DNA of 64,000 nucleotides from Sabellastarte sp. h YS-2021 (Eukaryota; Annelida; Polychaeta; Sabellida; Sabellidae): NCBI GenBank assembly GCA_964017235.1, contig OZ024935.1, positions 31,165,596-31,229,595 of the forward strand, written 5' to 3'. A program made the position numbers and the translations under genes. Under the pieces are notes generated by a model, which worked only from the letters and a program-made list of their open reading frames with translations, was not told the origin of the DNA and did not search any database. Below, one piece after another: positions 11,699 through 22,107 of the stretch. The number at the start of each line of letters is the position of its first letter. The first letter of the stretch is position 1.

Positions 11699-13429
11699 CA
11701 GCAATTACATACAGGACAATATGACTCTGGTGAAATTAATATACATGTACATGTATTTCATTTGGTGAGGGAACAATATTTTTGATGGGGAAGAGCAACA
11801 ATAATTTACTATTTCAAGTATTATAACAGAGGGAGAAAAACGAACTAAACATATATATATAAAGAGCACAAATTTCTATTTACGGTTTCTTTATTTTATA
11901 AATTGGTGAAAGTGTGGTCTGGGTGTTTTATTCCTATTCAGTTTGTGTTTTCTGTTCATGCTGACATTTGTTGAGTATATGTACAATATCTAACCCTTTA
12001 CTATGTCATAACTCATATATATGTATGTGTATGTAAGTTGCTTACTATTTTACGTAACTTTTTATAGTCTGTGTTGGGTCCTTTTCGTGTTCTTGTATGT
12101 TTACGGGACACAAGTATTTAACCCTAAATTTGACTAAACCATTTGGCAAAGTGTTTTTATTGAATATTGATTGCATCATTTTGAAGTGAAATATATGTGT
12201 AGTAAGAAGCCATATTTTTATTTCTTTAGTGTACAGATACACAACGACATAATAACCGATTCTCCAGATAACTTGTTATTAATTACATAACTTGTGTTTA
12301 AATCCTTAAATAATATTAAAATTATGATTAATCTTAAAAACCTAACTGAATTATGACAGGAGGTAAAATCATCCTTCTGTGGTTCAGAGATCAATGCCCT
12401 TTTGAAAAAGTGCGACATCTGGCTGACAAGTGGTGAATCAATGTTGGCTAAATCACATACAATCTTAGACACAGTTGGTGACAAAATTATGGATATGAGG
12501 ATAATACTAGGGTACAAGCCTTACACAAAAGTTTGAAAAATCCACAAGCATCAGTTTCTTGATGGCCAAATTGTGAAAAATAATCATATCATAAAAAGTC
12601 GTTATCCTCTTGAGTCAGATTTGTGTTTTGCAAATGATCAGGTGTGATTATTGACATATTTGTCAAAGTAATATTGAGAGGCACATCTAGAAAACCATTC
12701 CACTAATTACTCTTGTATATTGCTATGCATGTTTAAACAATATTCATATAATAATAACAGTAACTATTGAACTAGCATTGTATTGTAGCACACGTATATT
12801 TTCTACATCAAACAAACATTTTAAGAAAGTTGAAGTGCATTGTGGAACTTGCACTCAAAAGGCGTAGTCATTGAAAAATTTATATTTCTCTCATTCGTAT
12901 TTCTGGCAATTAATTCCCCTTGTCAGCCATGTTTCAAAGTGTATTTTCAGCCAGTCAAATGTTACAGACTCCAGACTGTTGTGATCAAATTCCAAATAGT
13001 TTTATATACAGAGTTATTTTGCTTGTGGCATTCTCCCTATCGAATTTGGCACCACACAGATGAGATGCATTTGAAATTACACATCACCGAACAGTGGGTG
13101 ATGTAAACTTTGTTTACACAGCAGTACATATTTTTGTTAAATGTCACAAAGCTAAGGAACTACCAAAAGTTTCTTAAATTGGTAAAGATTCCTTGCTTGA
13201 AATATCAGTTCATGTGTTATGTCAGAGCTTTAAGAAACATGATTCATGTACAAAATATTCAAGGGAACCGGCCGCTCTTTGGCTTTTGTCACAGGAAAGT
13301 TATTGTTCCTCTTGTGGCACCTGGTATTAGAACTAACCTTATGCTTATACCCTCACAATGATGTTTAGATCAGTTAAATTTTGCTTACATGCTCTCAGAA
13401 GGTTGGAAGTTTCTTGTACCTTCAACCAC
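11699..13429. other. AT-rich gene-free sequence
   Basis: No gene, RNA or clear element is seen. Short open frames (for example 12840-13361) have no recognisable features. Short AT-rich simple repeats occur near 11850. Confidence 0.5.
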
Positions 13430-14480
13430 AATATGGGATTACAAAAGCATTAAAGTATGTAGGGGATGGTGACGCCATTTGGACCCTCCTGCCAAATACT
13501 CCCGCAGCTTAAAAGTAAAACAGTAAAAAGCTAAAACTTTTCAAAGCAGTGTTTCACTACTCTAGCAAAGGAGCGGCACATTGTGCATATACCGATGAAC
13601 TTTAGCAATATAGCTTAACTGTAAAATGTGTTGTTTTAATATGGTACTTAAGCTTAGTAGGAGGCCACACCTTGTTAATTGCTGGAGTATTTATGTGTCA
13701 TGCAGTACGTATTGTCACGATCCTTCATTTTTAACCTCATTGCTTAATATAATAGTTAAAAACTTGGATATGTTTTCGAAATTACAGTTAACACCTTTGA
13801 TATACTTTGTATTATTTACTGCAACATGTTGTCATAGTCATTGTCCACAGTCCTCAAAATACTTACTCATTCTCATTTTAGACTCTTTACCTAAACACCA
13901 AAATCTATATGTATTTTTATAACAAATTTATAAACATTCAATTTAGAATTGTAATAAATTAATTTACAATCACCAGCAAATCAACCTTTTCCATGAATGT
14001 TTTGATGTTAAAATGTGTGACTTGTATTAGCTTTCACTCAATTTGCATTTGGTTGTACAGTTTATATATTTCTTTATCTCCTACTGTCTATTTTTTCTTT
14101 CTCTGGTTGATCCTTAATTCTAGTCTCTTTTGTAATCTAACATGATCTGCTTCAATTACATCTGCAACTTTATCCTCATACAATTTGCCAGTGTGTGCCT
14201 TTTGCCATATATGTCAAGCATTTATCAAACATTATCTGATTTATTCCTTATCTCCGACATCCTCTAGACTTTTGTTTTTGTCGGAGATGTCAGGAGATTT
14301 TGTTGGCTTGGCTGTTTTTCACTAGAGTCTTTGTAGTATTGGTTGAATGAGTTTTCAGTGATCAATTTGGCTTTGTTTCTGTTTTTACATTGTTTCAGCT
14401 TGTGTCAGGTGTCACAGACTCATGTGAATACATGGTACTGATAGCTATGGGTATGAGTGGTGGTATCGTTGTCTCTCTCT
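13430..14480. repeat. Diverged ~1 kb duplication, copy A (pairs with 41390-42415)
   Basis: This stretch aligns in the same orientation with 41390-42415. Examples are TTGTTTTAATATG (13630 and 41559), CTGAAAC/CTAAAACTTTTCAAAGC (about 13535 and 41468) and CAACTTTATCCTCATACAAT against CAACGTTATCCTCATACAAT (about 14165 and 42075). Differences and small indels are many, so it is an old duplication or a repeat family. The right edge reaches the last codons of the minus-strand ORF at 14445-15062, so copy A may be that gene's 3' flank. Confidence 0.75.
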
Positions 14481-15062
14481 GTCCTCCAAAGATTGGAAAT
14501 CCTTGCAAGAAAAACAATCACGAATTGCCTTACACCACCTATAGGCACATACACACATTTGACACATTTTACAGACACATGCAATCAGTCGATACAAGAT
14601 GCGGAGACAGGAAAGCAATTGACACAGGCAGCTTCTTTCTTCCCCCTGTTTCTCACAACAGCAGCTCTCTATGACATCACCAATGCCAGAAAGCACAGCA
14701 AGTATGATGATAAAGGACTGTGAAAAATTTGTAGACAAATATTTATCCTTGTAAACAAGTGCCGTTGTCACTGACAAAACAGAAAATGACATTGGATGTA
14801 GCCAATACCATTTTCGTTTTGTCTTTTTGTGGATCATATACAGGTGAATCATCCAATGTACAGATCCACAGACTGCAAATATGATGGATGTGTAATTGCA
14901 ATCCTCATGGCAAAGTGACCTTGTCCAGTCCAGTAACCATTCCAGGGTGACACTGGTGAGTAGATTATACACCAATTTACATATGTATGAACTACAGCTC
15001 CTCAGATGACACATGACTACCACTGTAAATACAATAAGTGTACATAAGACATATTGATTCAT
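14445..15062 (-). CDS. Predicted four-helix membrane protein, unknown family
   Basis: An intact 205-codon ORF beginning with ATG and ending with TAG. Four hydrophobic segments can be seen: about residues 4-20 ('VLCTLIVFTVVVMCHL'), 58-76 ('TSIIFAVCGSVHWMIHLYMI'), 85-105 ('YWLHPMSFSVLSVTTALVY') and 113-130 ('QSFIIILAVLSGIGDVIES'). The tail is rich in Cys ('SCCCEKQGEERSCLCQLLSC') with a charged C-terminus, suggesting a cytosolic, possibly palmitoylated or metal-binding end. No family is recognised. It is the only long ORF here free of transposon features, so a host gene, or its single or last exon, is likely. Introns cannot be excluded. Its 3' flank is duplicated near 42.4 kb. Confidence 0.6.
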   Translation of the reverse strand: MNQYVLCTLIVFTVVVMCHLRSCSSYICKLVYNLLTSVTLEWLLDWTRSLCHEDCNYTSIIFAVCGSVHWMIHLYMIHKKTKRKWYWLHPMSFSVLSVTTALVYKDKYLSTNFSQSFIIILAVLSGIGDVIESCCCEKQGEERSCLCQLLSCLRILYRLIACVCKMCQMCVCAYRWCKAIRDCFSCKDFQSLEDRERQRYHHSYP

Positions 15063-15633
15063 GCTTTTAGGTCTGTATTAAGGTTGCAGATAACCATTGT
15101 ACATAACTGTCCCTTTCTTTGTGATATAGGAGAGTTTTTAAATACCATGAAAATATGCAACTGATCATGAAAAAAGCAGTCACGAAATAATGTACCACTC
15201 ATGGAAGTATCTGTACTCCATGAACATTGACAAACATACAAAAGCACAGTTCTCAGTCATTTTTAATTTCGAGGTGAAGTAACTTTGGTTTCAAATATAA
15301 GGTGGACAATCATTGTTGAAGAACAAAAGAACCGACAAATATCAGTATACAACCAATTCAAACATGTATGCAATATTCAGAGAGTGAAATTTGTCACCCA
15401 CTGATATTTGTCACTTACCTTCAAATAATGAATGTAGAAGAAGCATTTTTATTTAAACAACTAGAACAGTATATTGAGTGCCTTCAACAGTGAAATTTTA
15501 TTTCACAGTGTTAGTTTTTATATTGACTACAATAACCACGGGAGACCACTTACTGAAAAATTTCCATTCTTAAACAGCAAGGTTTAAAGGTACTTGCAAT
15601 GGTTTGCCCCTCGCTTGCATGTTTTATGAAATG
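15063..15633. other. Gene-free sequence before the transposon nest
   Basis: No recognised feature. A promoter for the minus-strand membrane ORF might lie here, but no clear TATA box or start context can be assigned. Confidence 0.4.
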
Positions 15634-15662
15634 GGTGCTGTGGGTGTTCTGTTGGAGCCAAC
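15634..15662 (+). repeat. Possible left terminal repeat of Harbinger-4
   Basis: TGGGTGTTCTGTTGGAGCCA (about 15642-15661) resembles the complement of 34648-34671 (TGGGTGCTCCGCTAGGGCTG), with mostly transition differences. A short duplication (GGTGCTGTGGGTGTT) blurs the true end. Confidence 0.4.
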
Positions 15663-15708
15663 CCTAACTGACTATAGGACTGGCAAGACTGGACATGAGT
15701 CTGGGTAA

Positions 15709-15730
15709 TGCAGTGTTTCCACTGGAACTG
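15709..15730 (+). repeat. Left terminal inverted repeat of Harbinger-2
   Basis: TGCAGTGTTTCCACTGGAAC begins the element directly after TAA; it matches the complement of 20764-20783 except one base. The TTCCACTGG core also occurs in the MITE TIRs at 28145 and 29432. Confidence 0.88.
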
Positions 15731-15734
15731 ATTC

Positions 15735-16030
15735 TACGACCCTATGGTTGGTTGCAAAAGTCATAGGGTCATAGAAAAAAAGGCGCGAAAATGATGAGTT
15801 GGTTATAAAATCCCTGACAGGACAGTAATGTTACAGACAGGTCGTAATGGCCATCCTGACAAGTCGTAGGGTTGGAAACCTTTTTTACACGGCCAGTTGT
15901 AGAACTTCTACGACAAGCCCTAAACCCCTCAGAGACAAGCCAGATCACAAGCCGTAAAGAGAAACAGACAAGCCTGGAGCATGTTCCCGACCCTTCAAGA
16001 CGGGACTGATTGTTTTTGTGGGTCGGTATC
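15735..16030. repeat. Left subterminal repeat region of Harbinger-2
   Basis: Short repeats in both orientations around TCGTAG, GACAGG, GACAAGCC and GACCCT; related motifs crowd the right subterminal region (20150-20600). Such arrays are commonly transposase-binding sites in DNA transposons; the function here is inferred. Confidence 0.6.
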
Positions 16031-16066
16031 TGTAGTCGAGATCCAGAATCAGGATCCTAATCACAC

Positions 16067-16073
16067 TATATAA
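16067..16073 (+). promoter_or_regulatory. TATA box of Harbinger-2 transposase
   Basis: TATATAA about 210 bp upstream of the first recognisable transposase residues, followed by a C-rich run. Placement matches the TATA box of Harbinger-3. Function is inferred. Confidence 0.5.
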
Positions 16074-16276
16074 CCCCCCCTCCCTATGATGTACCATTCA
16101 TTTCACACTTGAAAGATGACAGGAACACATCAAGAACAACTGATAGATCACTTGAGGATCCTTCTGTTTTTTATTGAGTTAAATTTATTTTTATATGATG
16201 TGATTACAACATACAAAGGACAGCCAAACCTACTCATCCCCCCACCACCCATAAGGAGAAGGAAACCACAGAATCC

Positions 16277-17395
16277 ATGGGTCCTGCCCTGATACTGCAG
16301 AGAGAGGAGAAAGGTTGTTACAGTACACTCTTGGACGAACTGATCACTAGTGACATACCAGGCTACAGAAATTTTACCAGGATGGAGCCACCATTTTTTT
16401 ATTTGATTGAAGAAAGAATCACCCCACCTCAGGAAGTCAATCACCATCCAGCCACTGGAAGTTGGCTTGAAACTGGCAGTTACTTTGAGACACTAATCCA
16501 CAGGGGAAAGCTACACCTCACTGCAATACAACTAGAGGGTTGGAAGATCGACCATCTGCAAATTTATCCCCAAGGCCTGCAAAGCCATTTTGAAAGAATT
16601 TCAGCCAGAGTATCTTGTGTGCCTCACTGATCCTGAAGACTGGAAGAAAATTGAAGAAAGATTTAGGAACAGATGGAATGTCCCCCATGCAGTTGGTGCA
16701 TTAGATGGAAAACACATTGCTATCAAGAAGCCCAAGAAGTCAGCAGTGAAGATTTCAACTACAAGGGTTACTTCTCCCTGGTACTTTTGGCTTTAGTCGA
16801 TGCAGATTACGTGTTCCTGTAGGTCAACGCAGGGGCCAGTGGATCATCATCTGATGCACAGATTTTGAACCGCATCAAACTGAAAAGAAGAATTGAAAAT
16901 GGAACCTTGGGACTACCACCACCTGAACCACTTGGACCTGGGGGGCCAAATCTACACTACTTCCTGCTGGAGGACGACGCCTTTGCCCCGATGCCTTGAC
17001 TGGTCAAACCTTCCAGTAGATGCCAACTGACCAGAGAAGAAAGAATAGCCAACTACAGGATATTCAGGGCAAGAAGGATGGTTGAGAACTCATTTGGTAT
17101 ACTTGTCAAGAGATTCAGCCTGATGTTGACCAACATAGAGCAGAGGCCAAAAGTTGTGAGAGACATTGTGTTAACATGTGGGGTTCTATATAACATGTTG
17201 AGAAGCCATCAGGGGAGAGCAGACAGACCACCCACTACAGCCAATGACATACAACCACCACAGGGGGACCAGGGGGAACAGAGATATCAAGAAAACTTCA
17301 GAAATCCATTGAGGGAGGCCAAACATCAACGAGACCTACTGAAAGACTACTTCAATCATGTGAGGGCACTGGTTAGGCAGGAGGACAAAGTTTAA
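16277..17395 (+). pseudogene. Harbinger-2 transposase with lost catalytic residue
   Basis: DDE transposase in two frames. The first part (16277-16440) reads 'LILQREEKGCYSTLLDEL' and 'DIPGYRNFTRMEP'. After a frameshift, 16590-16796 reads 'WKKIEERFRNRWNVPHAV', then 'GALDGKHIAIKKPKKS' (first D). The next block has a stop where Trp is expected, and Asn in place of the second catalytic Asp ('L*VNAGASGSSSDAQIL', about 16813-16863). 'PNLHYFLLEDDAFAPMP*' follows with another stop. 'ARRMVENSFGIL' (catalytic E) begins the last open part, 17078-17395, ending 'NPLREAKHQRDLLKDYFNH'. The stops and the D to N change make it inactive. The missing start and N-terminal residues are probably upstream of 16277. 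Confidence 0.87.
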
Positions 17396-17929
17396 GAATA
17401 CTGAGGGCAGAAGATTGAGGGCGAGAACATGCTGTCATATATCAGTCCTTTTCAGGACTACCCAAATAATCCAAGCACTTTTATTTAGCAAAGTGTCGCC
17501 TTCCAAAAATGACCTCAAGTTTCCAACAATTTAATTCAAAATCAATTTCATCAAAAATATTCCCCATTACATACACCAATCCATCCCAGACTCAGTTGAA
17601 AAAAGTAAATTATATCACTTAACGATTCAAACCCAGTTCCTTACTAAAAAAGTTGACATCCCACCCAACATGACCTGGCTTTATTCTCTGAAAAAATAAT
17701 TTACAAAGTAGTATTAAAAAAGTTCCCAAAGGAATACCTGAAAATATTTCATGCCAAGAAATAAAAAAAATGCTAGCAAATTTGCAAAACAAAATGATAA
17801 GTTTTGCAGTCCCAGTTAAATTTTTTTTTTCAGTTTATCAATCCGTTGCCACTCACATTTTTGAATATTTTGTTAGGCCTCACATTTGTTGGTCTGTGAA
17901 TGTGGATGTAGCCTTTTATTTAAAGTTGC
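17396..17929. other. AT-rich 3' region of Harbinger-2 transposase
   Basis: No coding feature; homopolymer runs of A and T near 17760-17830. It leads into the minisatellite. Confidence 0.5.
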
Positions 17930-18245
17930 GTTTTGGGAGACAGGGACGTGGGTTTCAGTCTGGATCTTGGTTTTTGGGGACGTGGGTTTGAGTCAACATC
18001 TTGGTTTTGGGGGTTGTGGGTTTGAGTCCAGATCTTTGTTTTTGGGGGGATGTGGGTTTGAGTCTACAACTTTGTTTTTGGGGGGTTGTTGGCTGAGTCC
18101 CCATCTTTGTTTTTGGGGGTTGTGGGTTTGAGTCCACATCTTTGGATTTTTGGGGTTGTGGGATTGAGTCCACATGTTTGTTTTTGGGGGGGTTGTGGAT
18201 CTGAGTCCACATCTTTGTTTTTTGGGGGTGGGGGAGTTTTTTTTA
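17930..18245. repeat. ~35-bp minisatellite between convergent genes of Harbinger-2
   Basis: About eight copies of a G/T-rich unit containing GGTTGTGGGTTTGAGTCCAC and TCTTTGTTTTTGGGG. The repetitive ORFs in all frames here are artefacts of the repeat. It sits between the transposase 3' end and the partner 3' end. Confidence 0.88.
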
Positions 18246-18518
18246 AAATTTGGTTTTGGGTGGTGGTGGTTTTACTTAGGGATTATTTTTTTAGGGAATT
18301 TTTTTTTTGTTTTGAGGTGGAAGTATATTTATATTTGTTTCACACATTCATTCACACAATTTTGTTTTGTACTGAGGGGAAGTGTAAATGTTGGATGGTG
18401 CGCTTTTTTGTTTTTGGGCATAGACATGTAGCTTGTTAATTGTTTTTGTAAGTTTTGGGTGGCCCTTAAAAGGGCCGGGTTTGGTGCGACTTGTGCAGGC
18501 TAATCCGCTGATTTGGGC

Positions 18519-19763
18519 TTACTTTGACTCTGCTGACTGGACTGGCTGGGAGGTATCGAATGTTCCTGATGAGTTGAAGATGGCACTGGTGACTGGTTGA
18601 AGTTGAGAGGATGAAAATGGCTGTGGTGTGTCCATCTGTTGATACTGAAGCACACTGGGAATAGCTGTGAAGAGACTGGATAGTGTTGTTCTGACTCTCC
18701 TGTTGTGAAGGTGCAACTGAAGGTGGGTTGAAAATCATCTGTCAGAAAATCCCAGGCTGTTGGTCATCCACAACTATGGAAGAAATTGGCTGTGCTAGCA
18801 ATGATGAAGACCCCGATGGTTGCTGTACTTTCACAATCACTGAAACAGGCTGTCCTGTGGTAGTCTGTTAAGGCTGCACAACTGGAATGGTGACTGGTTG
18901 AGTTTCCGGGATGGTGAGTACGTATACCCATCTTGCTGTGGACTGTGATGCTTCTGGAAGTTGATATGTGGTGACCTGTTGACTTGTGGTGACCTGTCTC
19001 TTGCATTCTTCAGCCTTGTACTGTATTACACTGAGAAGCTTCACTGTCTCGTTCCTGAATGTTAGAAAGTCCCTTTCTTCAAGATGTTCAATCTCAGAGT
19101 GGAGATAGTTGCAGAACAACTGTCGAGGACTTGGAGTGGGGTTCCAACGTTCACCCAGAAATGTAGAAATTATCGACCTCATCTGCTGGAACTGATCTAA
19201 GACTGAATCTGCAGACATGGTGGCAGTCGCGACTGGAGGCTGTCGTCGCTTGGGACTGTTGGTCGAATGCTGATGAGTAATATCTAATGCAATGCTGATA
19301 TCCATCTCAGATTCTGTGTCCCTGGATGTATCTCAAACTGAAGCTGAAGCTATGGCTGCAGAGGGCCTCTGGTGTAACTTGTATGCAGAGGACTTGGAAA
19401 CTCCCTTCCTTCTGATGTGACCTTGTAGAAAACTGAAACTGTTCTTCAGCCAAGCCTGATGTTCTGTACTCTTCTCATCTGCTTGTCCTAACTTCGTCTG
19501 AGTGAGCTTGCCATATCTGGTATGTTGAGTGTCAAACCACTTCTTCACAGTTTTCACAGGTAAGTTTCTGCTAGCTGCTCCCAAAGTCCTTCCTTCTTCT
19601 GCTTGTCTTTGAAACTGTTGTTGGTCTTGTCATAAAGTTCCTCATGCTGTTTAAAGAACTCCACGATGGCTTTTTCATCTGAATCACTCAGGAAAATGGA
19701 CATCATCTGGCCCTTCTGTCTGGATTGAGTTGATTCTACATCAGTATCCGTATCAGTTGGCAT
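18519..19763 (-). pseudogene. Harbinger-2 partner: MADF/Myb-like DNA-binding protein, broken
   Basis: The partner protein binds DNA and assists the transposase in characterised Harbingers. The ATG at 19763 starts an acidic lead ('MPTDTDTDVESTQ') followed by a MADF/Myb-like domain: 'DEKAIVEFFKQHEELYDK', 'FKDKQKKEGLWEQLAETYL'. A frameshift near 19565 is followed by 'VKTVKKWFDTQHTRYGKL' and 'SFLQGHIRRKG'. A TGA at 19333-19335 interrupts, then 19305-18868 gives 'VLDQFQQMRSIISTFLGE', the C-terminal helical part shared with Harbinger-3 ('ILEHFDQMRTLISGFLQQ'). A Gln/Ser-rich tail continues to about 18519 in another frame. The family match to Harbinger-3 is clear; the copy is inactive. Confidence 0.82.
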
Positions 19764-20150
19764 TCTCTTCTCTCCTCTTTCCTGGCTCTCTTCCCTCCTC
19801 TCTCTGTCCCTATCCTCCTGTTCAATCCTTTCTCTCTCATCCCCTTCTCTCTCACTCCTCCTTCTCTCTATATCCTTAGCTGTATCTACTTATTCAAACT
19901 GTGGTTGAGTATCTCTGGGTACTTAAATCTTTCCCTTTCTGCCTCTTGGCATGATGATCAATCAATCAATTGTACAGCTTGTTTTAAAAAAACAAAAACT
20001 TAAAATAAAAGTGAAGCCTCACAGAACAGATTTCACTCCCAACCAGTCCAGCCTAGCTCAGTACTTAAGCTAATTTCCAAAAAGTAAAAACCTAAAATCA
20101 AAGCTGCACACCAAGTTGTCACTCGACAAGTCAAAGCCCAAAGATACGCA
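19764..20150 (-). other. 5' region of the Harbinger-2 partner gene
   Basis: CT-rich on the plus strand near 19765-19870, giving a Glu/Arg-rich reading on the minus strand, as in the N-terminus of the Harbinger-3 partner. No complete upstream exon can be proved. Confidence 0.4.
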
Positions 20151-20169
20151 GATTGTCTACTGACTAGCC

Positions 20170-20177
20170 TTTTTATA
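20170..20177 (-). promoter_or_regulatory. TATA box of the Harbinger-2 partner gene
   Basis: TATAAAAA on the minus strand, about 400 bp upstream of the partner ATG at 19763. Inferred from placement. Confidence 0.45.
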
Positions 20178-20179
20178 CC

Positions 20180-20630
20180 TACAGATTTTGAAACCGACAG
20201 GCCATAAGACACAAAAATATTGCTGTCCTGTTGGTTACAGTTTTCTGCTTCTCTATTAGTGTTACAGGCCTGTCGGTTGTTATTTATGGCTTGTCTGTTT
20301 CAGTTTACGGCCTGTCGGTTAAAAAATTTTCTCTACACTAGGACCCAGTCTGTAAAAGTTACCGACTGGCTTGTATAGTTTACAGACCTGTCGGGAACAG
20401 TTACAGACAGGCCGGCTACAGTTACCAATTGTACTGTAACACTTCCCACATGGTCAGTGAGTCATCACATACAGTCTGGAAGTCCCTATTTGGGACAAGT
20501 CAGATACTTCTTACAGAGGGCCTGTTTGATTAACCTACAAACTGGGAAGTGTAACCGACAGGCCGTTAAGTTAACTGACAGGCCTGTTGCTAGGTGGATG
20601 AAATTAGGATCAGATACAAAGGTCAGCAAT
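20180..20630. repeat. Right subterminal repeat region of Harbinger-2
   Basis: At least ten variants of the motif ACAGGCCTGTCGGTTA, in both orientations, for example near 20196, 20267, 20290, 20311, 20388, 20401, 20565 and 20578. Many halves are palindromic (CAGGCCTG). A similar motif density is seen in the MITE at 28145-29432, suggesting related elements. Confidence 0.75.
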
Positions 20631-20636
20631 GGTTGT

Positions 20637-20664
20637 AGAAATATCAAACATGTTTAGTATTTCA
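20637..20664. promoter_or_regulatory. Near-perfect palindrome shared with Harbinger-3
   Basis: A palindrome centred at 20650.5 with core AAATATCAAACATGTTT; two adjacent bases in the right arm break the symmetry. The same core is in Harbinger-3 at 26234-26267, at practically the same distance (about 132 bp) from the right end of its element. Protein binding or hairpin formation is inferred. Confidence 0.75.
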
Positions 20665-20763
20665 CCGACTCTCCCTTACAGGCTGAGAACTTGCAATTGA
20701 CCCTAACCGATCATGTAAACATTGGTACTGACTCTCCAAAAATGCATAGTTACCGGCCTGTCG

Positions 20764-20783
20764 GTTCCAGTGGAAATACTGCA
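20764..20783 (-). repeat. Right terminal inverted repeat of Harbinger-2
   Basis: GTTCCAGTGGAAATACTGCA, the complement of the left end with one mismatch. CAA follows, one base from the TAA at the other side. Confidence 0.88.
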
Positions 20784-21022
20784 CAATTGTAGCACAGGCA
20801 AATGAAGGTTCAGTTGAACCTCCAGGACATAGTACATCTTGGCTTATCTGGATCTGTCTCTCCACATGCCTTGGGGTACGACTGCTTTGGAGCATGATCA
20901 AATATGAATATCCTAGGACAAGCTGTAGAGACACACAGACAATTCCTACCTGGTCACAATAATCCCCAATAATTTGTGCTGTTGGGATTGCCAGTCAGTA
21001 CTTATTAGTTCTAATTGTGAAG

Positions 21023-21657
21023 ATGCCAGCTGTATATCAAAGTCACTTTGTACATCAGCTCAGGACCCTGTTGCGTTTTACTGAGTTGATTATTTCTTTA
21101 TCACTCCAATTTGCAGACAAAGAAGGACACATTTGGAACACTTCAACACAGGACCAGCACCTGCCAAACAGCAACCACATGCAATACATGGCCCACAACT
21201 ACCCAGATCAAGACGAAAGGCACATAACTACGGAGTTTTACCAAGGATAGGCCATAGGAAGCCACCATTTTCTAGAAACCTTTATAAGTGGGCTTAAAGC
21301 TGGCCATTACACTCAGCTCAGGCACCTAACTTCTGTAGAAACTTACAAATCATTGGTTTATTACTTGAGGTTGGGACAAATCACTAAATGATAATTTGTA
21401 CCTCACATCTGCAGGGTCATGGTTGTTAACTCCCAGGAAGGTGCTTAGCATGTCATACCAATCTTGAAGAATGTAGCTAGATTGAGGGAAAATTTTGTAA
21501 CATATGGAATGTTTCCCATGCTGTTGGTCCTATAGATGGGAAACATTTCGCCAAAAGAAGCCTTATACATCTTGCAGCAAATGTTATTTTTTTATATACA
21601 AGAGATTATTTTTTCTGGCTCTGTTAGGCTTAGTTAATGCTGAATACAGATTCCTTA
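21023..21657 (+). pseudogene. Harbinger-4 transposase, N-terminal part
   Basis: The ATG at 21023 opens a segment that lines up with the start of the Harbinger-3 transposase (Met-Pro, then 'HQLRTLLRFTELI' against 'QQLRAFLVFIQLH'). The middle is heavily decayed. It becomes clear again with 'CNIWNVSHAVGPIDGKHF' (about 21496-21548), which contains the first catalytic Asp, then 'YKRLFFLALLGLVNAEYRFL' up to the TTA where Harbinger-3 is inserted. Several frameshifts and stops are present. It continues at 26386. Confidence 0.75.
21655..21657. repeat. TTA target duplication, left of Harbinger-3
   Basis: TTA here and at 26383-26385. Keeping only one of them restores the reading frame of the interrupted Harbinger-4 transposase across the junction. 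Confidence 0.88.
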
Positions 21658-21683
21658 TGCCCCTGTTCCACCAAAGGACTAAG
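21658..21683 (+). repeat. Left terminal inverted repeat of Harbinger-3
   Basis: TGCCCCTGTTCCACCAAAGG followed by ACTAAG; pairs with the complement of 26357-26382 with a few mismatches. Confidence 0.88.
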
Positions 21684-22010
21684 CCCCGATCCTGTCCACG
21701 ACCCTTAATCATGGACGGTTGGTGAAAAAAAGGTAAAATGGGCGGGAATACTGAATTGGTATTAAAGTCTGGGATTAAGTTCAGATCCGCCGCAGGAAGA
21801 CTGAGGAGGCCGCACACAGTCCCCAACTCTTCTGGGACTAAGAACCGATTAAGCCATTTTTCTGGTCACTTTGAACCACGATCTAGTCGTAGACATACCA
21901 ACTGGGTCCCAAGACGCCTCAGGCCTCCTGGGACTAAGCCCTGACTAACGCTCAATTAAGTCCCGGCTTCCTCAAGCATCCTGAGGCCTCCTCAGTCTTC
22001 TCCAGACCAT
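21675..22010. repeat. Left subterminal repeats of Harbinger-3
   Basis: Repeated GGACTAAGCCC, GAGGCCTCCTGGGACTAAG and CTCAGTC-type motifs. The same motifs crowd 25800-26360. This is a different motif from the one in Harbinger-2. Confidence 0.7.
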
Positions 22011-22052
22011 GATGGCCGATTCTTGTTTTGCAAAATAACTGGATTTTCTGGG

Positions 22053-22064
22053 TATATATATAAA
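22053..22064 (+). promoter_or_regulatory. TATA box of Harbinger-3 transposase
   Basis: TATATATATAAA about 45 bp upstream of the ATG at 22108. Function inferred from placement. Confidence 0.6.
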
Positions 22065-22107
22065 TTCCAGGATGTAATTAGCATTAGTTTTTTAGGAACA
22101 CAGCAGG

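Larger units (their letters stand above)
15709..20783. mobile_element. Harbinger-2 (PIF/Harbinger DNA transposon)
   Basis: A 5.1 kb element with inverted ends: TGCAGTGTTTCCACTGGAAC at the left and GTTCCAGTGGAAATACTGCA at the right. The flanks are TAA (15706-15708) and CAA (20784-20786), a TAA duplication with one change. It carries a plus-strand transposase and a minus-strand MADF-like partner, converging on a minisatellite. Both genes are broken. Subterminal regions are packed with variants of CCGACAGGCCTGT. It probably inserted into the left end region of Harbinger-4. Confidence 0.87.

Noticed and set aside
17886..18440. Gly/Phe-rich and Pro/Gln-rich ORFs on both strands
   Set aside because: They arise from translation of the 35-bp minisatellite in different frames.
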